From assembly GCA_013399875.1 (NCBI GenBank), contig VXAZ01018984.1, forward strand, positions 1,082,460-1,146,459: a DNA stretch of 64,000 nt, written 5' to 3'. Source of the DNA: Gymnorhina tibicen. Its lineage: Eukaryota; Chordata; Aves; Passeriformes; Artamidae. A program made the position numbers and the translations under genes. This document shows positions 39,179 to 49,123 of the stretch, piece by piece (within the stretch, counting starts at the first letter, position 1; each line of letters begins with the position of its first letter). Under the pieces are notes generated by a model, which worked only from the letters and a program-made list of their open reading frames with translations, was not told the origin of the DNA and did no database searches.

Positions 39179-39356
39179 AGCCCCTTGATGTTCACAGAGC
39201 AAGCCCAGCAGGATGTGATCATGGTCCTGAAGTTCCCGTCCAACTCCCCGGTGACTCACGTGGCCGCCAACACCCAGCCCGGCCTGGCCACTCCTGCTGT
39301 GATCACGGTCACTGCAAACAGGCTCTTTGCTGTGAACAAGTGGCACAGCCTCCCTG
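39179..39356 (+). CDS. LRBA: LRBA exon C: start of the WD40 region
   Basis: 178 nt (59 codons plus one base), phase 0 in and 1 out. Acceptor TCCTGCAG ends at 39178, with an alternative 15 nt upstream. Donor is CCTG followed by GTAAGT at 39357. The peptide runs from SPLMFTEQAQQDVIM through LKFPSNSPVTHVAANT and PAVITVTANRLFAVNKWH to LP. This is the first strand set of the C-terminal beta-propeller, which follows BEACH in all family members. NTQPGLATPAV and TANRLFAVNKWH match LRBA rather than NBEA. The exon is clearly richer in G+C than its introns, with CpG-rich third positions around 39230-39290. Confidence 0.95.
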
Positions 39357-42055
39357 GTAAGTACATTAAAGCAAGAAGCCTAAGAAACCCCTGCCATCCA
39401 GCAGCACTTTTCTTGTCTTAGCAAAATTTGCTGAGGAACTGTTGTGAGTGTAAAGTGGAAAAAGCAAGTCCAGCTCATTGACACAGCAGGCTCTTCACAT
39501 GTGGGCTTAGTTTCTCCTTGGAAAGATAATTTGAGCTATTGTAGTAAGATGTGTAGCACACTAAATGTTTGTGAAAACAGTGTATTGCTTTCCAGGTCAT
39601 CAGCCACCATGCAAGGAGACAAAACCAGTCTATCACTCTTTGGTCATGATAAAGGCACACTCTTCCTCTTAAATTTGTTTAGTCAGTTGGAAGCCTGAAC
39701 TATATCACATCAAAGACAGTTTTTAAAGCATGTAGAACTTGCCTGAAATCTTCTCTTCTATCTTTTTCTTGTTGGTTATAAACACCCAATGAGAATTAGA
39801 AAATAAAATATATGGGAAGTCTTATCTTAAATATCCCAAAGTGAGTAGGTGCTTATGTATTGCCAGTATGAATGGAAAACAAAATAGCCATTTGCATAGC
39901 AACTAATAAAATTAATTTTCCTTTAAAAGTGTGCTGTACTTGAGAATAAAATTCTACTTTTAATTCTAATATTCTCCAATCTTAGACATCCATTCTCCTT
40001 TCCCTGACTATGACAGTCTTAGGCCGAAGCCATCAAAGGAAGTTTATTTCAGTGCAGTGCAGTATATTTGGTCAAAGGCTTTTCAAGAAGGGGGGAAAAA
40101 AAGACCTTCTACTCAAATAACTTAAATAGAAGATACTCACACCAGAGAAATACGTACATGGTTGAAATTCCTACTAAGAAATCTTGACCCATGGTCCTTG
40201 ATTACTTTTTGAAAAAAGCCAGATGACTCCCACATTTTTTCCTAATTCTTACAAATTACCTCTCAAATAGAAACATCTATGTATTATTTCATCAGCCCAA
40301 GAAATGCTTCAAGAGAAAGGTGGGAAGGAAGGGGGAAAGGGAGAGACATGTCTAAGGTAACAAGTTGTGAGCAAGAACTATTTACAGGGCTCCAGAGATT
40401 TCTTTGAAAGGAGGATGACAATATCCTCTCATACCTTGGATGTGTGACCTTGATCATATAATATTCAAGGCTTTTAAAACATGGCCTTTGCGAACATACA
40501 ACAGTCATGGGAAGAAGAAATGTTCAAAAGTGGTAGGAGTTGATTTTAATTTCAACACAATTCTGCTGGTTGATGATCTGTGAGCAAGCAACCAGTTTGG
40601 TGAGTGTAGTAATCAACTGGTTTGAGTTGAACAGAGCTTTCAGATTCTTCAGGGGTTTCCCTCACTTCTGAAAGGAAGAACAGTAAGCTGTGCTTTTGAG
40701 TTGCTATTTTTTCATTTAGAGGCATTTTACACTTGTCTTGCCATTACGAAGAATTCAGGAAAACCCACAGATCAAGACAAACAAAAGCCAACCAACAAAA
40801 ACCCAACAAAATATCACCTCACCCCACTGCTGTGAGAGCACACATCAGTTGCAGGCTGGTAATAGAGCCTATTATCAAAGCTTAAGATATCTGGGTGTGG
40901 ACTCCTGAGCCTTTGCTATTGTTGACTTCCAATTTTAGACCAAAATGGGATCTCCTAGGATGAGAGGGCAGGTATCATTACTGCTCCATATCCCCTGCTG
41001 TGGGCTTAGCATTGTCTTTGCTAATGAGGCATCATGATAAAAAAGTTAAGTTGCCAAGTGACCAGTTGTCACTAATGTGTAATTAAAAAGCCCATTCCTG
41101 CCTTTGAATATGAATTTGGTGGTTTTGCTGACATCTAATGGCACTGGTAGCCAGCAGGATGCTCTTTTTTGTCACGTAGATTTCATGTTTTGTTCTGTGT
41201 TGTTGTTTCATTGCAGTGGAACTTTGCATTTACTTATGAATCAATTATTTAAGAAATCCTTGTATTGACACTAATTTTTATATTAAACTGGGGATGGTAG
41301 GTAGAAAAATTATAGGTGTAAGTATTCAGCCATTATTTCTTGTCTCTCTTCCAAGAAGATATTGTGGGCTGTTGGGGGGGATTGGGGAGGAGTTTGTTTG
41401 TTTCTTTGTAGTGAAGCTGTGGGGAAAAAAAAGGCTTTCTTTTTACCCCTGCAAGAGAAGTCAGTACTTAAACATTTTACTGGTATGCCAGGTGCCCAGA
41501 TGAAATGTGGGTCGACAGAATTAATATATTAACTTCTATGAAAACTTGCAAATAAATGGGTTTTGGTGATGGATGAATCCTTAAATACTGTCTGACTATG
41601 AGATGACTACGAGATTTCCCTCTCTGCATCATAAACTGACTTTAAAAAAAAAAAGTCCTTTGTGCTTCAGTTGTTCAAAGCAATGCTTTAAAAAGTAAAG
41701 AGGAGAATAGTATTTGCTACAGTCAGCAGATGGTTGTCACATTTTGTTTTCAGTCCTCTTTACCACTTAATTTTGTTTTGTTGCGACAGGAGAGGTTGCC
41801 AGTAAAGCATCTGCTAGAGCTTATGGCTCAGGACCAGAGCTGCTGCTGATGGCATACATTCAGAATAGCCCTAATCTAAAATAAATGTTTAATAAGCAGC
41901 CTGCAAAAGCACCTGGATTTTTTTTTCATTCAATTGATGCATAAGAATCTTGAATAGTTAAAAAAAAAGGGTGTAGCTTTGATTTATAAAATATATGTGG
42001 CTTCATGTATTAAAAAACAATGCAAAGTTTTAAAATCTTCTTTCCTGAATTCCAG
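39357..42055 (+). other. LRBA: LRBA intron between exons C and D (2,699 bp)
   Basis: A+T-rich intron with short homopolymer runs such as the G/A run at about 40088-40102. No transposon, RNA gene or secondary exon could be supported. It ends in TTTCCTGAATTCCAG at 42055. Confidence 0.85.
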
Positions 42056-42118
42056 CTCATCAAGGTGCTGTACAAGACCAGCCTTACCAGCTGCCAGTGG
42101 AAATCGATCCTCTCATAG
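42056..42118 (+). CDS. LRBA: LRBA exon D: 63-nt WD40-region loop exon
   Basis: 63 nt, phase 1 at both ends, so it can be skipped without a frame change. With the G from exon C it encodes AHQGAVQDQPYQLPVEIDPLI and donates one base to the next codon. The acceptor AATTCCAG is normal. The donor reads ATAG followed by GTCTGTCA, with C at +3 and T at +4, which is a weak 5' splice site. QGAVQDQPYQLPVEIDP matches LRBA; the region is an insertion between early propeller strands and differs strongly in NBEA. The weak donor may be helped by the well-structured sequence directly downstream. Identity is secure, constitutive use is not. Confidence 0.93.
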   Translation, partial: LIKVLYKTSLTSCQWKSILS

Positions 42119-42181
42119 GTCTGTCACTTCCTTCTCTCTTTGCGATTCATTAAGCTCTGTATGGTGGCCCTGAAGTGTAGA

Positions 42182-42720
42182 TTACGGTTGTTTTTCACTT
42201 GCTGGTTGCTGGGAATGGAATTTTCCTGATAAACCATTTGCATGCAAATTGGAATGCAATGAGCTGTGGCTATGCTGGTATTTCATCAACTCCCCCTCGT
42301 TGGTTTGCCTAATTTGAACAGGCCTAGGACGCGTGTCAGTGAAAATTAATATGGATGCTGTAATAATGTGTGATTGAGAATGTGCATGAAGTACTGTCAG
42401 GATAATATTGGATCTTTTCATCACTCAGACTTGTTGATGAGCAAGAGCGAGGCACGTTATGATGAATCGGTGCACTGGTAATGTGATGGAGCTCCTTTGC
42501 TGAGGAAATTTTCATAATAACAGTGGGGTTCTTAACTGCACCGTGTTGTGAAAAATAAAACCATGGTGCCAGGGTTTCATCATTAAAGGAGATCAATCCT
42601 TTCTTCATAGACCTGCTGTTCAGGCTGAGGGGATTAATGCGTAATTGCAAAGCGGTTTCAAAGTTGAAATATATTGCCCACTCCAGTGTAGTGTTGAGAT
42701 ATTAGTATTCATTTTTCAAG
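42182..42720. promoter_or_regulatory. Candidate conserved non-coding element (enhancer-like) next to exon D
   Basis: This block begins 63 bp after exon D. It has a perfect palindrome of two overlapping POU octamers (ATTTGCATGCAAAT, 42236-42249), a GGATTA bicoid-type site at 42631-42636 followed by TAATGCGTAATTGC, several TTAAT words and no simple repeats. Such composition is typical of elements that stay nearly unchanged across vertebrates. LRBA introns are a plausible home for elements serving MAB21L2. Conservation itself cannot be seen from one genome, so the call is an inference. Confidence 0.4.
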
Positions 42721-43199
42721 GGTATTGCATCTTTTGATCAGCTCCACTAGTAAAATTTGTGTGTGTTTTTCTTTCATTAAAAAGGGGTGGAGGAATGTCT
42801 CTCCTTTATTTAATGACTCGGTGTAATAGATTCAATCCATGACTTTTTATTATAGAGGTTTATCAGTTTATATAGAGCTGATTTTTCTATTAGCAGGGTT
42901 AGAGTTTGGTCAGTTCTTTCATTACAGGCCCAACTTTGGGGAGTGCCTACTTGGAATCTCTAGCATGGCAAATGGAACCTTAAACACGATGAGAAAAGAA
43001 AAACTCAAGTACCTAACACCAAAACACAAACTAGTTGTAGGACGGGAGCAAGGAAGACAGGATTCTGTGCCCACCAATTCTGTTAGACTTCAAGCTTAGT
43101 TTGGAACCAGCTGTTTCAGGGTGGTTTAACTGGAAAAGAAGTGGTGTGGCCAATTATAGAAGCATGCAAAAATGAGAGCAAAAAGGAACTTGCCTGGAC

Positions 43200-43480
43200 G
43201 GGTTAGAATGACGGGTCTGTCAGCCAGTGAGAATTAAATTCAGAACGAACATCCATATCCCGGTAGGAATTGCAACGTTTCCATCTGTAGATACAGACTC
43301 TTCCTCTGTAGCCATTTTGCTGGGTAAGCTGTAGGATAATTAAATCAGGAACCGTGGGGGCATATGAAACCATTTTATAGAGCTGATAAAATTGAAGTGT
43401 TTTTCCAAAGTTTCTAAAATCAATCCTCATCTGAATAATGCAATAGTTATTATGAGGAGGACACGTGCTGTAACTCTCCT
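43200..43480. promoter_or_regulatory. Candidate conserved non-coding element
   Basis: A low-repeat stretch with GGATAATTAAATCAGG near 43333, CCATATCCCGG near 43253 and ATGCAATAGTTATTATGAGG near 43438. Base composition is more even than in the surrounding intron. No open frame of note reads through it. The regulatory call is inference from texture only. Confidence 0.25.
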
Positions 43481-45363
43481 TTCCTTCCTGAAACAGATTT
43501 TATCCAAAAAATATTTGGAGCAGGAAATGTATGTTCTCCTTTAAATCCTGCTATCAAGTAGATCTTAGAAATGTAAATAAATATTACAGCAAAAAAACCC
43601 CAAATCACATTGAACTTGTCTGATTATTTTTTTACATCTTGTGAAAAACATGGGAAAGGAAATAAAATTATTATACTTTTTATTTTTTCATAATTTTAAA
43701 ATTAAAATTCCATTTTCAGGTTTGCCTTTAGTTTACAACGTACTTTGGCTTTTTTTTGGTACAAAGGCCTTTAAAATTAATGTTCAGATTCTGAAAAAGT
43801 TTAATATTCTCTTCCTACCACAGATCTCAAATCAGCTTTGTGATTACACTGGACATAGTTTAAAAGGTTTAAGGCTTTCTTTGTCATTGCTAAGTAGCAT
43901 CATTGGGTGCAAGCAAGTAATTATGTAGGTAATATTAGAGGTTTTTAATTGTGGCTAGACACATTTACCTAGAAATGGCACCTAAGAGGACTACAAAATT
44001 ACACTTTTATGGTTATAGCAGGAATCTTGTTGCTGTCTTAGTCGTAAGGAGGGATTCCTGCCGGTGCACAGGAAGACATAAAACAGCAATGTCTGATATG
44101 ACACAGATCCTAGACCTCTTTTTGAGGTGAAGATTTTGAAGGCCTTATCCCCACTGAATTAGTTGATCTGCATGTTTTTTGAGTTTCCTTTGCTGCTATT
44201 CTGTCATACAAAACATTTCACTGTGCATTTATAATGTGGTGTTGTTACTCTTTAAGTGGCCCCAAGAGCAATGAAGGCCACATTTGTGTTGCCTGCAGAG
44301 AACAAGTGGCAACACCTTGCTAAATTATTTGCTACCCATATGGACAAGACAGTGTGAACATTTTAGACACAGCAAAAGCATAAATAAATGAAGGATTTGA
44401 TATAAAGTAAATGGAGTAGGCCCAAGGCTTAGGAGATAGCTGGCCTGTGAGAATGGAAAGGAGTCAAAGAGTAAAGAAGAGCACAGGACCAGGACAGAGG
44501 CAGGTCTGGAAGACCACCTGGATGGAAGTAATGGTGCTCCAAGCAGGTGGCAGACAAACCCAGGAGCAATTACTTGCCTGGGATGGAAATTGAGTTCCCT
44601 CAGGAGCAAAGCACACTGAAAGTTCTTCCTACAGTGTAGGATATTCATGATACATGTGTAATAGAGACATACATATAAAAACAAAATATAATGTGAAAAA
44701 TGTGTTTACTAATTGATTCCTGTCCATTCTGTGCATTCCCAGTGAAAGATTATCTCAGGAAACAAAACATCAGGTGATCAAAGTAGGGCAATTATTTTCT
44801 TCCAAACCTAAAGTTAATTGTGGAGACAAGCTGGTTAATTTTTGTGCCATGCTTAAAAAAATGTAAACAGTAGTGATGTTTACTGAAGTTTTTATTTTTT
44901 TAAATGGCAGTGCTTGCAATGAAATACAGCTGATGTACAATTTAAAATCATGATCCTTTGTGTGCTGCATTTGAGCCACTATGTGGTTTGTGTGTTGTCT
45001 TATCATTACATTCCTTTGCTTTGTTTGTAGTTTTTAATTTCTTACACTAGAAGAAGGAGAGAAGGAATCGTATTACATTTTTGTGTGCTGTTGCCTATGT
45101 GCAATCTTTCATTTATTTCTCAGCTGCATTTCACTTAAAAAGGGGATTTCTTCTATTTTAGAATATATGCTACTAGGACTTAGCATTGTTCCCAGAAGTG
45201 TAATGAGTCTTTTATAGTAGAATTAGGAAGAAAATGTCCCTGCCGCAAAGAACAAGTAACAGAAATAACGAATGTATTTGGTGTGGACTTAGGTTTCTAA
45301 ATTGTGCTTTTGTTCTGTGAATGTGGATGCTAAATGTCTGACTTTGTATGTTTTTCTGTTCAG

Positions 45364-45519
45364 CCAGCAATACAGGTATGCACAGAAGGCAAATCACTGA
45401 CCTTTTAGACCAAAGCATTCAGGTACATTCGCAGTGTTTTGTCATCACCTCTGACAATCGTTACATCTTGGTCTGTGGCTTCTGGGACAAGAGTTTCCGC
45501 GTTTATTCTACTGACTCAG
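45364..45519 (+). CDS. LRBA: LRBA exon E: WD40 repeat
   Basis: 156 nt, phase 1 at both ends. Acceptor TTTTTCTGTTCAG ends at 45363; donor is TCAG followed by GTAATG at 45520. After completing an alanine codon with exon D, it encodes SNTGMHRRQITDLLDQS, then IQVHSQCFVITSDNRY and ILVCGFWDKSFRVYSTDSG. The FVITSDNRYILVCGFWDKSFRVYS stretch is one propeller blade: an exposed-strand SDNRY turn, the CGFWDKSFRVY strand pair and a terminal aspartate-containing turn. MHRRQITDLLDQSIQVHSQ is the LRBA version of this segment. No defects. Confidence 0.95.
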
Positions 45520-48500
45520 GTAATGTGTTTTTTAAATAGGGAAGCAGCCTGAAAGATTTCTTTTCTGTTCATAATCAGCCTACTGTTTCGAATAAAGAAT
45601 GAGGAGGGGAGAGGGTATTTATTCCCCTATTAGTATTTGTCAAATCTTTCCTTACCTACTGCTGCCTTGTATCGTGTGCTATCATTTTTGTGGAATGATG
45701 GCAAATGTGAGAGAAGGAACTCTTGTTTAGACTGAGTTTTACTTCAAACTTATAGGGCAAGGATGCCTGTTCCTGCACTGTGGTTTTCACAGGTGAGAGT
45801 TTGTGTGAAGCCTTGCATTCTAGGAGAGTTAATTATTCTTAAAATACTTGAATTTAACTCTGGCTGGTTTTCAGCACCAGAGAACTGGGTTTTTTTAGAA
45901 AATAAAGGCAAGTACCATAGAATAAGAAGAGAAGTCTTGAAATCTGGTGAAAGAATACTTATAAAAGCCTTTGAAAGCTATGCCATACTAGAAGAATTGA
46001 TTTGGAGCCACTGAATTCTTTTATATAACATAAGCTGATCGATATAATGGGCAGCAGTTAAATTAGTCTGTCAGCTGGAGTGTGTCCAAACTATTGAAGT
46101 CATGCATGTGTCATGCTAAATAGAAAAGAATCTTTCAGTGTAGGAGCTACAGGAATTTAAAAGCCATGGAGCCCCATGAAAAACTAGGTATGATTTTTTT
46201 CCCCTTTCATTATCTTATAATGGAAATAGTGACCTCAATGCAAGGTACTTCTTTGGGATTAATGACCCAATGTGGTTAATGTGTGTGTGCCATCAAGCTT
46301 TCCAGTAGGTTATTAATCCCTAGGGAATATCCTACATGCTTGTCATCGTTTCTTAAATATATTAGTTAATAGTGTTTTTCACACTTGGCAAACCAAAATG
46401 TTTGACAAAACAAAATGGTCTTCAATGAAAATCTGTTAAGATTTTAGATCTCATGGCATACTTCAGTATTTCTGTCATTTTTACAATTGTAAGGCCTTAA
46501 GTATAAAAGAGAAGTTCCATTTACATCATATTGACTGCCCACGATTCATTATATAGACATCTTGTTAGACCCTTCTTAGGTTAATTTTCTCATTGAGGAA
46601 AATAAATTTACATAAAACTGTGAATTTAAAGTAGGTCTTCAGAAGGGATAGCTAGCAGTAATAAATATTCAGTGTATACTCTTGGTTTACATGAAGAGAG
46701 AAATAATTCTATTATATCAAAGGATGTATTTTACTTTACACCTATGGAAGGAACTTGTATGGTTTTGGTAGCCTTGTCCTGTATCAATCTGAACTGCAAA
46801 TATCTCTTTGAGTTATTTCCTCTGTGTATGGCAGATTCACGAGGCACCTTGTTACTACCATAGCTAATCAGGGTATAAACCAAAATACCATTGTCAGAAA
46901 AGTTTCAGATGTGTCTCTTCTATTTGTCGATATAGCAACTCTAGCTTAAATTAAGTGAATTCAGATGTAGTTTACTTTGCTTCAAATTGAAATGAGAATA
47001 TAGTAGGGAAATATTTTGAAATCAGCAGAACATCAAGGGGAGAAGATGATGTGATCAGTAATGCATAAAGGCAGGTGATCCCAAGTGTTGAATTCAATTA
47101 CGTTTTAGCACTTGCACAAAAAAAGGAACCATTTTCCTATCAGGTCTTGAGTTTGTTTGTTTGTTTTTAATAGGAAATTCTTTTGACATAAATCATGGGT
47201 TCTCAGCACAGCCAATATAGCAGAAGCACAATAAAACCTTCCTCCAGCAGTGGGAATGACTTCTAGACAGCGTTTTGGCTTCAGTACTGCAGACTTGAGT
47301 CTTATTTTTCTTTTAATTATTTGTAGCACAGCTGTCAAATAAAACATTAACTAGAAAATTTGTTCTGTCAAAAAGGGATATCTGAGTGCAAGTGGTAAAG
47401 TTTGATTTTACTGTATAGAGAAGACAACTCATGTTAAAGGAAACAGGAAAGTTTGAGGAACTCTTATGAAATTAGTCTTTTTTTTTTTCTTAGCAATATA
47501 AAAGACCAAAATCTTATTTCTTGTTTTGATGAGGTTCATTGAATCTTAAGCTGCACAGCAACAAAATCAAACTAACAAGGCAGAAATAACCTTGAAAAAT
47601 GCTTGTTTTCAGAACAGAACCTGTAAACACAGAAATAATTGAGAGGGAGATCTCTGTAACTCAGTGATGTTTATAGCATAAACTTGCATTCTAGAAGTAT
47701 AAATTACCGCAGGTAATTGAATATCTATGTCAATACAACTGAAAAATATATCACATCGTTATTTGATCCCTGAGTTACTCACCCTTCCGCTATAAGGTAG
47801 GTATGCAGAGTAAGAGTGCATCCAGGGGTTCGCCCTGTCCAGTGAGAAATGGCTTGTGTGGTAGCACTTCATCTCACAATTTCTCTTGGAACATTAGAGC
47901 AGGCCTAATAAGTTTTGCCAGTGCTTTATTTTGAGTCTGATGTACAGGTTTCCTTTCAGTTGCATCTTGTTATTTTATTTTTGATTCGTGTGCTCAAGTA
48001 GTTTCCTTTTTTTTTTTTGTAGATATTCATACATATCTCTTGGGTTTTTTCTGGTTTTCTTCACTTTAATGCAGTTACCTTTTTGATCTTGGTATAAATC
48101 AGGATGTTAACACTATTTTTGTTCTTTCCTCAGAACCACTCCCTAAAGTCTTTTGTTCCCCTTAATTGTTATTAAATGTCTGGATACAAATACAGTGCTT
48201 TTGTACTGTGTAAAAACAGGCTGTGAAATGTTTCCTATTAAGTGACTAATAGTTTTTAATTTATGCACCAAAATATTTTATTAAAATGTGCCTTGAGTCT
48301 CAACACTGATCTGTGTTATTTGTTATTTTTTAAACAGTTTTCAGAACAATTAATTTAATTTTTAAAAATTTATTTATATTTAGAAATGCAGTAGTCTGGA
48401 TTTCCTCTTTTCTTTTTTCTGCCTGTCTTGTTAATCCCTCCAAAGCCATCACTCTATTTCCCTTCTGTTCCTCCTTGTTCTTTATTCAGCCCAAAGCCCA

Positions 48501-48955
48501 AATGGATGCATGGTCATTTGGGCTGAGAAAGCCAGGGTCACACATTAGAGGCATCACACATCACACTTCCCTGTGGCACTGGGTGCAGAATTTGTCCTGG
48601 CCCCTGTTACCTGAATGGGCTGAGTAGGTGCATTAGAAAAGTGTGTGTGTGTCCTTTGCCCTCCTTCTTCAAGATCTGCAGTTGCCTGGCTTCAGCAAAT
48701 CCAGTGAGACTTTTGAATAAAGTATAATACTGAGAGACTGCAAGTATTTTTTTCTATGGTTTGCATGGACTACTGCATTTTTAAATAAGTTTCCACCAAA
48801 TAAATAAAGACAAAATAGTACTCCCCACTATAGTTCTATTTTGAACCTTTTTCTGGATAAAGAAAATATTTCATAAAATAAAATACTTTATGATTTATTT
48901 AATTTGTCTTAGAATAAGAAAGTAGTTCTAAAAGAATCAATTTGCTATGTTACAG
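45520..48955 (+). other. LRBA: LRBA intron between exons E and F (3,436 bp)
   Basis: Ordinary A+T-rich intron with short T-runs near 47480 and 48010 and a short GT run near 48642. I see no transposon, RNA gene or additional exon. It ends with a relatively pyrimidine-poor acceptor, TTGCTATGTTACAG, at 48955. Confidence 0.85.
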
Positions 48956-49123
48956 GTAAACTGATGCAGGTAGTGTTTGGCCACTGGGATGTTGTAACCT
49001 GTCTGTCTCGTTCCGAGTCCTACATTGGAGGGAATTGCTACATCCTCTCAGGATCCCGGGATGCAACCTTGCTGCTCTGGTACTGGAATGGCAAAACCAA
49101 CATCATCGGTGATAACCCAAGAG
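48956..49123 (+). CDS. LRBA: LRBA exon F: canonical WD40 repeat
   Basis: 168 nt, phase 1 at both ends. Acceptor TATGTTACAG at 48955; donor AGAG followed by GTAAGA at 49124. It encodes GKLMQVVFGHWDVVTC, LSRSESYIGGNCYILSGSRD and ATLLLWYWNGKTNIIGDNPR. This is a textbook WD repeat: the GH dipeptide (FGHWD), the SGSRDATLLLW core with its conserved aspartate, and WYW in place of the usual W-D end. It is the most conserved blade between LRBA and NBEA; GGNCYILSGS fits LRBA. The coding frame runs on into the intron for 27 codons before a stop, without splice or family support, so the exon end at 49123 is preferred. Confidence 0.95.

Larger units (their letters stand above)
42119..45363 (+). other. LRBA: LRBA intron between exons D and E (3,245 bp)
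   Basis: The first 1.4 kb is unusual: 42182-42720 and 43200-43480 are free of simple repeats, nearer to balanced base composition and packed with homeodomain-like TAATTA/GGATTA/GTAATTGC and octamer words, as expected of conserved non-coding elements. The rest is ordinary A+T-rich intron. Minus-strand open frames of 80-119 codons in this intron (for example 44325-44684) show no recognisable protein. Confidence 0.8.

Noticed and set aside
44325..44684. 119-codon minus-strand open frame with a hydrophobic composition
   Set aside because: Leucine-, serine- and cysteine-rich translation of purine-rich intron sequence; no motif and no gene context.
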